Part shown: piece by piece, positions 44,538 through 52,803 of the stretch
How the letters are laid out: each line of letters opens with the position of its first letter
How positions within the stretch are numbered: position 1 is the first letter of the stretch
Source of the DNA: Campylobacterales bacterium
GTDB lineage: Bacteria > Campylobacterota > Campylobacteria > Campylobacterales > Hydrogenimonadaceae
Direction of reading: 5' to 3'
Length of the DNA: 53,387 bases
Assembly: GCA_027081015.1 (NCBI GenBank)
Contig: JALWMA010000040.1
Location: 5,150 to 58,536, forward strand
Position numbers and translations under genes: made by a program
Notes under the pieces: model-generated
Told to the model about the DNA's origin: nothing
The model's input: the letters and a program-made list of their open reading frames with translations, nothing else
Database searches by the model: none

Positions 44538-44885
44538 CTAATCTTTCGGTACGACGATGCGCGGTATGAGATCCTCTTTTTCAATAAGCTTGTCGACGGC
44601 CTCTTTCGCGACAGATGTGGCGAACGCTGGGTGGTTTTGGGGGTTGAAGCGGTTTTTCATTCCCTCGGGCATCGCACTCTTCTCTTTCGATGGAGCTGTC
44701 AGGAAATCGACCATCTTTTTTTCTATTCGCGCCTTGGAGCTGTATAGCATGAGGTACCGACGATATACAAGAGAGAGCGGCGGTGCACTCTTTTCATGGC
44801 AGACAGTACACCGTTGGGGTATGGCGCTTTGACCGGCGGCTATAGAGTGAAATCCCAGAAACAAAACCAGTACTACTCTTTCCAT
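44538..44885 (-). CDS. Small c-type cytochrome
   Basis: This 115-residue secreted protein has a signal peptide (MERVVLVLFLGFHSIAAG) and one heme c motif, RCTVCHEKS (Cys-Thr-Val-Cys-His) at about residues 26-30. A candidate axial Met lies in SAMPEGMKNRF. It has a single heme and is compact, so it may pass electrons or act as a heme sensor; function is unknown. Its ATG lies within the last codons of the histidine kinase (13-base overlap), so it is co-translated with the sensor, an unusual partner. Confidence 0.82.
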   Translation of the reverse strand: MERVVLVLFLGFHSIAAGQSAIPQRCTVCHEKSAPPLSLVYRRYLMLYSSKARIEKKMVDFLTAPSKEKSAMPEGMKNRFNPQNHPAFATSVAKEAVDKLIEKEDLIPRIVVPKD

Positions 44886-46048
44886 GCAACCCTCACTCTC
44901 GTTCCTAAGCCTTTTTCACTACTCAAATCAAAACTCAATCCGTAGAACTCCACGATTTCCCGAACGATATTCAGTCCCAAACCGAATCCCCCCACACTGG
45001 TATCTGCACGGAAAAAACGTTCGGTCGCCCGCCTCATATCGCGGGCATCCATACCGATCCCGTCATCCTCTACCTCAAATGAACGTTCATCAAGTCTCAC
45101 GACGATCCGGCCGCCCGGACGGGTATACTTGATTGAGTTTGATAGAAGGTTGTCGATGAGCTTGGCTGCATCCTCTCGGTCCATTTGAAGAGTCGGAGCA
45201 GACAAAACTTCACTCTCAAACCCAATATCTCTACGTTGCGCCATCGGAGCGAAATATGAAATACGCTCCTCAAGGATTTCATGGAAGTCGATCCTCTCTA
45301 TATGGCGTCTTCGCCTGTGCTTTAGTTGCAGATAGGCCAGGTCGTCATATAGGCGACTCAGACGTTTCGATGCCACTTCGATACGGCGAAGCTCTTCACT
45401 CGACTCCAGTTCCGGATGCAGACTCTTGAATAGTTCTACATTTGTCAAAATGGTGCTGACCGGAGTGTTGAGTTCATGGGTTGTATCCTGTATAAAACGA
45501 TCGAGCAGCTTTATCGTATGGTGGACCGGCGCAAGAAATAGCCTTCCGAGCCAACGGGCGATAAAGGCGACAAATATTGCGGACAGAACAAGTGCGACAA
45601 CTATCTTTGCCTGCAGGGCGAGAATTGGAGTTTTATCCAGAGGTATTGACGAAACGATCGTCGCCGCCCCCAGATAGTACGGCTGCATCTCATCTCGGTA
45701 GTATATAGTGTCGCCCTCCTGCCAAAACTCTCTGTTCCAAAGAACTTTGTCCGGCTTGAAGTCACCTATGAGATAGTGGCGGTCGATATCGTATAGAGCA
45801 GTACTGATCCCATCTATCCTGGGATAGACGAGACGGTTTTCGGTCGAAGTGTGCAACTCCCGCAGCCTTGGACGGATCAAGGCGGTTTTAAGTTTAAGCG
45901 TTTCGTTCTGGTGGTCGACGATACGGTGAAGGCTATAGCTATAAAAGATCGCCAGCCCTATACCGATAAGAAGCAGCGTCGATACGAGGTAGATGGCAAG
46001 AAAACGCCTGTGACTCTTCTTTTCACTCTCAAAAACGTGAAAATTCAT
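44873..46048 (-). CDS. Sensor histidine kinase of the efflux operon
   Basis: This 391-residue kinase has two helices (about 15-37 and 145-170) around a periplasmic sensor of about 110 residues, then a HisKA domain with the acceptor His in FIQDTTHELNTPVSTIL, and an ATPase domain with N box LIDNLLSNSIKYTRPGG, G1 box VEDDGIGMDA and G2 box GGFGLGLNIVREI. There is no obvious HAMP domain. It overlaps the regulator upstream by 4 bases and the cytochrome downstream. It probably controls the efflux genes of its own operon. Confidence 0.92.
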   Translation of the reverse strand: MNFHVFESEKKSHRRFLAIYLVSTLLLIGIGLAIFYSYSLHRIVDHQNETLKLKTALIRPRLRELHTSTENRLVYPRIDGISTALYDIDRHYLIGDFKPDKVLWNREFWQEGDTIYYRDEMQPYYLGAATIVSSIPLDKTPILALQAKIVVALVLSAIFVAFIARWLGRLFLAPVHHTIKLLDRFIQDTTHELNTPVSTILTNVELFKSLHPELESSEELRRIEVASKRLSRLYDDLAYLQLKHRRRRHIERIDFHEILEERISYFAPMAQRRDIGFESEVLSAPTLQMDREDAAKLIDNLLSNSIKYTRPGGRIVVRLDERSFEVEDDGIGMDARDMRRATERFFRADTSVGGFGLGLNIVREIVEFYGLSFDLSSEKGLGTRVRVAWKE

Positions 46049-46728
46049 CTCCTATTCTTTTTACTTCTGTAACGGTATCCAATCTCTTTGACGGTCTCTA
46101 TGCGCTCTTTGCCCAGATGCTTACGCAAGACCTTTACGAAAGTCCTGAGGCTCCCTTCGTTCGGTGTTTCGCCGTAGTCCCACAAAGCACTCAAAATCTC
46201 CTCTTTTCGCAAGGTTTTATCGGGATTTTGTAAAAAGAGTGCCAGCAGCCTGCTCTCTTTCGGTTTTAGCGGAATCCGTTCACCCTCGAACGAAAGAGTG
46301 AAGTCTATTGGATCGAAACGGAGCTTTTCATCTATGGTGACAGTATTGTTCGCTCCCGGATAACGCCTTTTTATAACCGCCTCTATACGTGCGAGCAGCT
46401 CCTTTAGGGCAAAAGGTTTGCGAATGTAGTCATCGCAGCCGGCATCGAAACCGCGGGTGGCATCGTCGGCACCGTGCAGAGAAGTAATGAAGATGGCAGG
46501 AGTATCCTGCCCGATACGGCGAAACTCCGACAGAAGGTCTATACCGTTTTGAAGAGGCACCTTCACATCCAGCAACCATAAGTCGAAACCGTTTTCATAC
46601 ATTTTCTCGGCAGCCTCTTCACCATCGAAACTCTGCACCACCTCAAACCCTTCAGTACGCAGGAACTTGGCAATCGTATCGCTAAGTTCCATATCGTCTT
46701 CAAGCAGAAGGATTTTAGGTCTCATCAT
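46045..46728 (-). CDS. OmpR-family response regulator of the efflux operon
   Basis: This 227-residue regulator has a receiver (2-115) with the pocket LLLEDDMEL, acceptor Asp in LWLLDVKVPLQNGID and Lys in IRKPFALKELL, and a winged-helix DNA-binding domain ending in TFVKVLRKHLGKERIETVKEIGYRYR. The start ATG at 46728 (or 46725) lies just after the ATPase stop. OmpR-type proteins bind tandem direct repeats about 10-11 bp apart, which matches the GTTCA repeats upstream of tolC, the small ORF and the DUF2202 gene. Confidence 0.92.
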   Translation of the reverse strand: MMRPKILLLEDDMELSDTIAKFLRTEGFEVVQSFDGEEAAEKMYENGFDLWLLDVKVPLQNGIDLLSEFRRIGQDTPAIFITSLHGADDATRGFDAGCDDYIRKPFALKELLARIEAVIKRRYPGANNTVTIDEKLRFDPIDFTLSFEGERIPLKPKESRLLALFLQNPDKTLRKEEILSALWDYGETPNEGSLRTFVKVLRKHLGKERIETVKEIGYRYRSKKNRR

Positions 46729-46732
46729 TGGC

Positions 46733-47449
46733 TCATACAATCAAGTGGGCGCTCTGGGTCGTCGTAACAACTTTACGATTCTCAATAGAGAGTATTTTAT
46801 CACAATAGGGCAGGAGCCGATCATCATGAGTCACCATGATGATCGCGACATTCTGCTCCTCAACGATCCTGCGCAGCATCTTGACAACACTTACGGCTCT
46901 CTCCATATCCAGTGCAGCCGTAGGCTCGTCGGCAAGGATGATCTTCGGCTCGTTGGATAGTGCCCTCGCGATAGCCGCCCTCTGATTCTGTCCGCCTGAG
47001 AGCTGAGAAGGCATCGCGTTGCGCTTGTCCGCAATATCGAAATACTCCAACAGTTCCATCGCCTTCTTTTCCGCCTTTTCATCGGGCCATCCGTTTACAA
47101 GAGGAATAAGCTTGACATTCTCTACAATATTCAAAAACGGAATAAGATAGTGGGCCTGAAAGATAAAACCTATTTTCTCTCTGCGAATGCGCCTCGTATC
47201 AGGTGTACTCCAACGATCTTCATCCCATACCAGTTCATCACCGAGCCAGATCTTTCCGGCAGTCGGCTCGATAACACAGCCAAGCATCATCAACAGTGTA
47301 GTCTTACCCGCACCGCTGGGTGCGACAAGGGCGGCGAACTCACCCTTTTTTACCTCCAAAGAAGCGTTCTCCAAAACCCTGACTTCACTCTCTCCCGACC
47401 CGAATATCTTCGTGAGGTTTTCTACTTTGATACCGACTTCATTGGTCAT
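46733..47449 (-). CDS. ABC transporter ATPase (LolD/MacB type)
   Basis: This 238-residue ATPase has Walker A ALVAPSGAGKTTLL, signature PSQLSGGQNQRAAIARALS, Walker B IILADEPTAALD and switch His in IIMVTHDDRL. The first Gly of the Walker A motif (GxxGxGKT) is replaced by Ala; the key GxGKT part is intact, so activity is likely. It forms the motor of a MacAB-like, tripartite exporter with the permease, fusion protein and TolC encoded upstream. It is followed by the response regulator. Confidence 0.93.
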   Translation of the reverse strand: MTNEVGIKVENLTKIFGSGESEVRVLENASLEVKKGEFAALVAPSGAGKTTLLMMLGCVIEPTAGKIWLGDELVWDEDRWSTPDTRRIRREKIGFIFQAHYLIPFLNIVENVKLIPLVNGWPDEKAEKKAMELLEYFDIADKRNAMPSQLSGGQNQRAAIARALSNEPKIILADEPTAALDMERAVSVVKMLRRIVEEQNVAIIMVTHDDRLLPYCDKILSIENRKVVTTTQSAHLIV

Positions 47450-47450
47450 A

Positions 47451-48602
47451 TCAACCCCCTATCGCCGCACTGGGATCTGCTTTGATCGCTTTATATACAC
47501 CAAAGAGACTGGCCAAAACGGACGCAACCAGTATTATGCTGAAGAGTGCCCAGGCGTCATCCATCTCAAGAACTACACGTTTCGGAAACTTATCCCAGAT
47601 TGCATGGGCAAAGAGATTACCGAATATGAAGGCCAAAACGCCCAGCGTTACCGTCTCTTGGGCAATCATTTTGGTTATCGTCATATTTGGCAGCCCAACA
47701 AGCTTCATAATCGAAATCTCCTTGATCTTTTCAAGGGTCATCGTATATATTATCAGCGCAATTATTATCGTCGAAACCCCTACCAAAATCACTGTGAACA
47801 TCCCTATCTGTTTGCTGGCGGTCTCTATGACATTCTTTGTCAAAATATTTCGCTCATCGCTTACGGTAAAGGCGCTCAAGTGTTTCCAGCGGCGGATATT
47901 CTCGGCCACAGCATCGGGATCGCTCCCTTTTACGACTGTAGCGACAACCGCATTGACAAGATGGTTGTCGGCATCTACTTTCAACCCACGGGCCCGGTCG
48001 TTTCTGATTCGTGCGTTGGAGTATAGAAACTGTAACTCCTGTGCATCTTTTAGACTCACATATATCACAGGATCTCCACCGGAGGAGACTGCCCCTTTGG
48101 TAATACCTACGACTGTATATATGTTTCGCCCAAGTCGAATCTTATCCTGCAGCCTGAAACCAAGCTTTTGCGAAACCACAATCTCGTAATGACTCTTTTC
48201 GATAGAACGTCCCGCAACAAGCCGTTCAGGATTAATAGCCGGAAGATCGCCATGAGGGTCGTAGCCGACACTGTATACCCGTTTCATTATACCGTCAGGT
48301 GTTTTGATCTGCAGATTCAAAAATGCCAGAGCGGCAGTCTTATCGATCTCCGGGTTGACCCGCAGCGTATTCTTTAGATCTTCGTGAACACGGGAGCTCT
48401 CGGCAAAAGGTCCAAGAGTGTTCTCCTGCACCACCCATAAATCGGCACCGATATCATCCAGCAGTACCTGAGCATCGATGACCATACCTCTATAGACCCC
48501 TATCATAATAAGGACTATACCAAGCAACATTCCCACTCCCATTGCCGTGACTATGAACTTGAGGTATGAATGGGCAATATCTTTATAGGCAAGATTGATC
48601 AT
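47451..48602 (-). CDS. ABC transporter permease, FtsX/MacB type
   Basis: This 383-residue permease has a helix at about 14-36, a large periplasmic domain (about 40-265) and three helices at the C-terminus (about 270-375), including the FtsX-like TLEKIKEISIMKLVGLPN cytoplasmic segment after the second helix. It is of the mechanotransmission class that does not itself carry substrate through the membrane but drives the fusion protein/TolC conduit. It lies between the fusion protein (4-base overlap) and the ATPase. Confidence 0.9.
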   Translation of the reverse strand: MINLAYKDIAHSYLKFIVTAMGVGMLLGIVLIMIGVYRGMVIDAQVLLDDIGADLWVVQENTLGPFAESSRVHEDLKNTLRVNPEIDKTAALAFLNLQIKTPDGIMKRVYSVGYDPHGDLPAINPERLVAGRSIEKSHYEIVVSQKLGFRLQDKIRLGRNIYTVVGITKGAVSSGGDPVIYVSLKDAQELQFLYSNARIRNDRARGLKVDADNHLVNAVVATVVKGSDPDAVAENIRRWKHLSAFTVSDERNILTKNVIETASKQIGMFTVILVGVSTIIIALIIYTMTLEKIKEISIMKLVGLPNMTITKMIAQETVTLGVLAFIFGNLFAHAIWDKFPKRVVLEMDDAWALFSIILVASVLASLFGVYKAIKADPSAAIGG

Positions 48603-49732
48603 AGCCGAATATCCGCACCTTCAAACAGCGGTTTTTTATGTGGATCCGGAACAAGGATCTTCTCACCCTCTTCTATACCTTTAACCCCGGCGAACTTGTC
48701 GTTTTTGCCTACTATTTCGATCTTTTTGAAGTGCGCCTCTCCATTTTTATAGACCCATACGCCTCCTCGTCGTATAAGGTCGAGAGGGATAAGCAAAACA
48801 TTGCTCAATCGCCCCGTCTCGATAATCACTTCCGCCTGTTCATTGATATAGAACGGAAAAGGCACCTTTTCAAACGCCACATCAACTACACGCTCTTCTG
48901 TAACAGGATCGCTCTCGGCTTCAATTCGCGCCACATAACCCTGAAGTTTCTCTCCAGATTTAGAACGTAGCAGTATTTCGGCTTTTTGGCCTTTGGCTAT
49001 TTTTCCACTGATACGCTCATCAACATAGGCTTTCACCCATACCTCTTGCGGATCCACGACTGTAATCAGAGGCTGCTGTGGCACAATAGTTTGGCCCACT
49101 TCAGCATCTTTTCGTATTACATAGCCCTCTGCAGGGGAAACTACACGAAGACGTGCAATTTTCTGCATGAGAGCATCGATACTCTTTTGAGCTCGTTTCT
49201 GCTCCGAAATAGTGGACTCAATCCGGGCTCTTGACGCTTCAATCTGCGCTTCGATCGCCTCCAGATCGGTACGTGCTTTGTCATACTCCGCCTGAGCCGC
49301 ATACCCTTTTTGAAACAGTTTGTCGTATCGGTCATATGTAAGTTTGGCCAGTTTTCGCTGCGCCAGAAGTGCTTCCAGCTCTTTTTTTGCAGCTACGGTT
49401 TCATGGCCGGCTTTTTCTAACAGTGCCTTGGCCTGAGCAAGTTGATCAGGTAGATCGACAGGATCGAGAACGGCTACCGTTTCACCTTTTTTGACCCACT
49501 CCCCCTGATCCTTTAAAATTTGTATAACCTTCCCGCCTGTATTCGATGCGACAGGACGAATAATTTTGGAACTGACTGTTCCGATGCCGTAAACCGTTAA
49601 AGATAGTTCGCCTTTTTTTGCCGTGACACTCTCGTATGTCGCTTTGGGAATGTAAACTTTGGTATAAAAAAGCGTAGCAGCCGCCACCAAAACAAGAGCT
49701 GCTATAGCCCACTTCAACCATCTATTTGCCAT
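48599..49732 (-). CDS. HlyD/MacA-family membrane fusion protein
   Basis: This 377-residue adaptor has an N-terminal helix (about 6-24), a lipoyl-like half (GKVIQILKDQGEWVKKGETV), a long alpha-helical hairpin (about 90-190, with many Ala/Lys/Glu), the second lipoyl half (LRVVSPAEGYVIRKDAEVGQ) and a beta-barrel part. It bridges the permease and TolC. ATG at 49732 is chosen for GGAG 7 bases upstream; a reading 10 codons longer runs further into tolC. Confidence 0.92.
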   Translation of the reverse strand: MANRWLKWAIAALVLVAAATLFYTKVYIPKATYESVTAKKGELSLTVYGIGTVSSKIIRPVASNTGGKVIQILKDQGEWVKKGETVAVLDPVDLPDQLAQAKALLEKAGHETVAAKKELEALLAQRKLAKLTYDRYDKLFQKGYAAQAEYDKARTDLEAIEAQIEASRARIESTISEQKRAQKSIDALMQKIARLRVVSPAEGYVIRKDAEVGQTIVPQQPLITVVDPQEVWVKAYVDERISGKIAKGQKAEILLRSKSGEKLQGYVARIEAESDPVTEERVVDVAFEKVPFPFYINEQAEVIIETGRLSNVLLIPLDLIRRGGVWVYKNGEAHFKKIEIVGKNDKFAGVKGIEEGEKILVPDPHKKPLFEGADIRL

Positions 49733-50969
49733 TGAGATACTCCAATCTGTAGAGTTGTTCAAGTCTTGTATAATAAGTGTTTAGAAGGCCAAGTTTGGCA
49801 TCCAACCAGACCGCTTCCGAATCGAGAACCTCCATATATGTGGCCAATCCCTGTTCGTAGCGTGCTTCAATCAAAGACTTGGTCTCTTCGGCCGAGTGCA
49901 ACTGGGAAAGACGCGCATCTATCCTCTTCTGAACCTCACTCAGATCAGCCAAAAGAGAACGAACCTCCTTATCGATAGACCGTTTCTTGGATTCTCTCTC
50001 CTCTGCCGAAACCATCTCTTCGATTCTGCTCTGCTGAGCCTGGGCACTAAGGCGTCCGCCACTGTAAATAGGTGCACTGTAACGAATACCTATCACGGTA
50101 GAGTCGTAACTAGACAGAGTATCGAAATGGCTCGCTTCCGCCACCAGGTCAATCGATCCGAAACGCTCTACCCGTTTGGAACGGTACGACTCATAGGATG
50201 CTTCCCGACTCTTTTGTGCTATTTTAATCTGCAGGTTATTTGCAACCACTTTATCCGGATCACTATTTTCAGGCTGCCCCTCTGAGCCGTTCAATCTCCA
50301 CTCCTCAAACCTTGTATCTTCGGTGATCCGTTCACCGATATACTCTTCGAGCGTGATTCGTGCCTTTTTGTAGTCTGCCTGAGCAAGGGCAAGGGCATCT
50401 TCGGCCTGACGAACCGAAGATAAGAAACGGCTCTCGTCAGCCCTTGTCTTCAATCCCTGTTTCACAAGTGCCCTGGCTTGTTCATAGAGAGCTTTTTTTG
50501 CTTCAAGATCTTTCCTGCGGGCATCAAGAGCCGCCTCTTGAACCAGTATCTGCGCATACGCCACCCGTATACGGTATCGCATAAGCGCCTTGGCCTCTTC
50601 AAGTGAAAGACGGGAAACTTCATGACGAATTTTAGCCGATTGTATGGAGTGGGAGGATTTTGAGAAGTCATAGAGCTTTTGACTTGCACTGATTCCGACG
50701 CTCCACCCGTCACTATCGATAGTATTGAACTCTCCGTTGAGTGGAATGACATATGTGCGTCGAGGGTCATATTCGGCATATATGGATACCTTTGGAAGCA
50801 AGGCCCCTCTCTCCATTTTCACCCCTTCATTCTGCTGTTTGACCTTAAGCATAAAGGTACGTACATCGGGATGGGTAGCCAAAGCTTTATCGATACATGT
50901 ATCCAGACTCAAAAGTTCTGCCTGTAAACCTATGGCGGCGACTATGATCAGTATCGTAATTTTTTTCAT
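49722..50969 (-). CDS. TolC-family outer membrane efflux protein
   Basis: This 415-residue outer membrane channel has a signal peptide (MKKITILIIVAAIGLQA), then two repeats of coiled-coil hairpin and beta-strands typical of TolC: IDKALATHPDVRTFMLKV, YDFSKSSHSIQSAKI, and in the second half RYSAPIYSGGRLSAQAQQ with ARYEQGLATYMEVLDSE. It is the first gene of the efflux operon. The GTTCA direct repeat and a candidate -10 lie 7-39 bases upstream. Confidence 0.92.
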   Translation of the reverse strand: MKKITILIIVAAIGLQAELLSLDTCIDKALATHPDVRTFMLKVKQQNEGVKMERGALLPKVSIYAEYDPRRTYVIPLNGEFNTIDSDGWSVGISASQKLYDFSKSSHSIQSAKIRHEVSRLSLEEAKALMRYRIRVAYAQILVQEAALDARRKDLEAKKALYEQARALVKQGLKTRADESRFLSSVRQAEDALALAQADYKKARITLEEYIGERITEDTRFEEWRLNGSEGQPENSDPDKVVANNLQIKIAQKSREASYESYRSKRVERFGSIDLVAEASHFDTLSSYDSTVIGIRYSAPIYSGGRLSAQAQQSRIEEMVSAEERESKKRSIDKEVRSLLADLSEVQKRIDARLSQLHSAEETKSLIEARYEQGLATYMEVLDSEAVWLDAKLGLLNTYYTRLEQLYRLEYLNGK

Positions 50970-50975
50970 ACCGAT

Positions 50976-51008
50976 ACTTTAACATATAATGCTGAACGCA
51001 ATGTGAAC
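50976..51008 (-). promoter_or_regulatory. GTTCA direct repeat and promoter upstream of tolC
   Basis: On the minus strand GTTCA (51008-51004), six bases, GTTCA (50997-50993) are followed after 11 bases by TAAAGT (50981-50976), a fair -10. The 11-bp period places both half-sites on one face of the helix next to the -35 position, as for OmpR-type activators. Confidence 0.55.
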
Positions 51009-51067
51009 ATCTACGGGAAATCTATTTTTCGGAGTACCATCGCCCACATAACTGCCTGCCACAGATC

Positions 51068-51167
51068 AAACTACAAATAATTGGGATGGCTTTTCGTCGT
51101 TTGTAGTTTAAAAGGGGCTGCGCCCCTTTTAGTCACCAGTCGATAGAAGGCTGCGCAGCAGCCATCC
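51068..51167. repeat. Structured intergenic region with nested inverted repeats
   Basis: AAACTACAAA (51068-51077) pairs with TTTGTAGTTT (51100-51109). AAAAGGGGC-TGC-GCCCCTTTT (51110-51130) is a strong hairpin that could terminate transcription of the small ORF or DUF2202 message. GGATGGCT (51084-51091) matches the inverse AGCCATCC (51160-51167), and GGCTGC/GCAGCC forms another stem near 51149-51163. No coding frame is supported in 51009-51271. Confidence 0.55.
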
Positions 51168-51271
51168 TCAACTGTTAACTTTCCGTTTTTCACTTTTCAC
51201 TAAAAAAGTAGTTACCTAAAGAGGTTTATTATCTCATCCCTCTTCCCATTCCCGTACCGTGCATTTTTGCT

Positions 51272-51445
51272 TTACAGTTGCATTGCACTGTTTGCACACA
51301 TATATGGCGTTTGCCCTTTGAGCAGTTTTTGATAGATTTCATAATGGTAGTTCAAAACTTCTCTCGCCTTCCGTACGGTTTTATACGAGTCGTTAATCAT
51401 TGATGCTCCTGAAGCGATAGTAAAGGCGGCTCTTTTCCTCTTCAT
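51272..51445 (-). CDS. Small ORF downstream of the DUF2202 gene, unknown function
   Basis: This 57-codon frame starts at ATG 51445 (GGGG about 8 bases upstream) and has its own GTTCA-type site and -10-like sequence just upstream, which supports it. The product is basic, with helical MINDSYKTVRKAREVLNYHY and KLLKGQTPYMCANSAMQL at the end. Near the stop, both other frames read Cys-rich sequence: YVCKQCNATVKQKC in one and ICVQTVQCNCKAKMHGTGMG in the other. Loss of one AT from the short run ATATAT would join the ORF to the first of these and give about 69 residues. It may therefore be a frameshifted gene. Confidence 0.45.
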   Translation of the reverse strand: MKRKRAAFTIASGASMINDSYKTVRKAREVLNYHYEIYQKLLKGQTPYMCANSAMQL

Positions 51446-51468
51446 CTATCACCCCTTTCTTACATCGG

Positions 51469-51500
51469 TTATTACACAGTAACATGAACCTAATATGAAT
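51469..51500 (-). promoter_or_regulatory. Direct repeat ATTCA-N6-GTTCA upstream of the small ORF
   Basis: On the minus strand ATTCA (51500-51496), six bases, GTTCA (51489-51485) have the same 11-bp period as the tolC and DUF2202 sites. TGTAATAA follows 8-10 bases later as a candidate -10. The ATG follows about 24 bases after that. Confidence 0.5.
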
Positions 51501-51534
51501 GGAGCGTAGATGAGGGCTGATCTACTCAGCGTCC

Positions 51535-52803
51535 TTAATTGTAGCCTTGCCCGTTGCCGGCAGGATACTCCTCTTCCGTTTTACAGTACTCTTCACCCAA
51601 CGAACAGCATCCATCGGTAACGCCCAGGTTTTTGAGCGCCCGGTCGAAGGCCCAATAGTGGTTGTAACTACCGCTGCGAAGAAAGCTTAATACGATAGTA
51701 ATGTCTTCTGCATCACCGGCTATTTCGATATCTTCATCCAAGTCGTTTACATCGGTTACTTCGACCATACATCCTACCTCCAGGGCGTCTTGAAGCGACT
51801 GGCTTCCCTTGCTATATAGTGTGTCGTAAAGCTCTTGAACTTCCGGTACACTGAACTGGCCGGGTGCCAAGGCTCTAAGCTCCTCTTCGGAGTATCTGAT
51901 TTCGTAGTTATCAAGGTTGGTAATATTGATATCGTACTTTTGTACCAGACTCTCCACAGCGGCTTCGTGTCTGGTTTCCGAACGCGTCGCGATATTGTAT
52001 AGGGTCTGATGCGGCGTCAAATCGTTAAGGGCGAGATAGATATCTTTGGCCATTTTCTCTTCGTTCCACATATAGGCCAATGTATATTTCTGTTCATCGG
52101 TCAGATTCGATTCGGGAAGTTTATCTACAATTTCTCCGATATCGAATTGTGACAGATTCTCATCTCCGGTCAATTTAGGAATAGCCAGCTCGTCTACCAG
52201 TTCGTTTTCGAGCTCCGAAGCCGGCGTGTCGGTCTCTAAATAGGACTGAATCCGGTTTTGAATCCGTGCCTGAATCGTCTCCAACTGTTGCAACGTCAGA
52301 GTCGAGGGATCGGCAATACGGTTTTCGATACAGTAGGCAAAAACTTCGTCACTTATTGCCGCAACCGTACGGTTTGTCGAAGGTGTCGCGTCGTCTATTG
52401 TCGTGTCGTCCAGACCGAAAATATCTTTCAACCAGTTGCGAGTATCTGCATTCGCCGCGATCGTATTGACTAGAGTTGCAGCTTTGCCCGTGGAGGCTTT
52501 CAGGATGACGGAGTTGTTGATGTCCCCGGCATTCACTACACCGTCGCGGTTAAGGTCAATAAAGCCGCCATAGGCTGAAACAGGGTATTCTGGTGTCTCG
52601 GTGAACCGATAACGGCCTTGACCGATTTCCCGGGCCTGACTACCGGCCTTGTCAAGAACCAGGGCGTGGAGAACCGGCCCTCTCTCTACGGTGACGTCAT
52701 AGCCGGTCACCGCAGTCGTGTCGTCCAAAGAACTCCCGCCACCACAACCAGCCATAAGCATAATCCCCAAAATTGCTCCCATAGAGGTCGTTACTTTTTT
52801 CAT
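51535..52803 (-). CDS. DUF2202 ferritin-like lipoprotein
   Basis: This 422-residue lipoprotein begins with a type II signal peptide ending in MLMAGCGGG (lipobox Cys at about residue 20). FIDLNRDGVVNAGD resembles a dockerin/EF-hand calcium loop (about residues 85-98). The C-terminal part is a DUF2202 domain: KYTLAYMWNEEKMAKDIYLA, ATRSETRHEAAVESL and YNHYWAFDRALKNLGV, with paired Glu/His as in ferritin-like diiron folds. It ends with a Cys-rich DGCCSLGEEYC. ATG at 52803 has AAGGAG 6 bases upstream. The role is unknown, perhaps metal binding at the outer membrane. Confidence 0.85.
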   Translation of the reverse strand: MKKVTTSMGAILGIMLMAGCGGGSSLDDTTAVTGYDVTVERGPVLHALVLDKAGSQAREIGQGRYRFTETPEYPVSAYGGFIDLNRDGVVNAGDINNSVILKASTGKAATLVNTIAANADTRNWLKDIFGLDDTTIDDATPSTNRTVAAISDEVFAYCIENRIADPSTLTLQQLETIQARIQNRIQSYLETDTPASELENELVDELAIPKLTGDENLSQFDIGEIVDKLPESNLTDEQKYTLAYMWNEEKMAKDIYLALNDLTPHQTLYNIATRSETRHEAAVESLVQKYDINITNLDNYEIRYSEEELRALAPGQFSVPEVQELYDTLYSKGSQSLQDALEVGCMVEVTDVNDLDEDIEIAGDAEDITIVLSFLRSGSYNHYWAFDRALKNLGVTDGCCSLGEEYCKTEEEYPAGNGQGYN

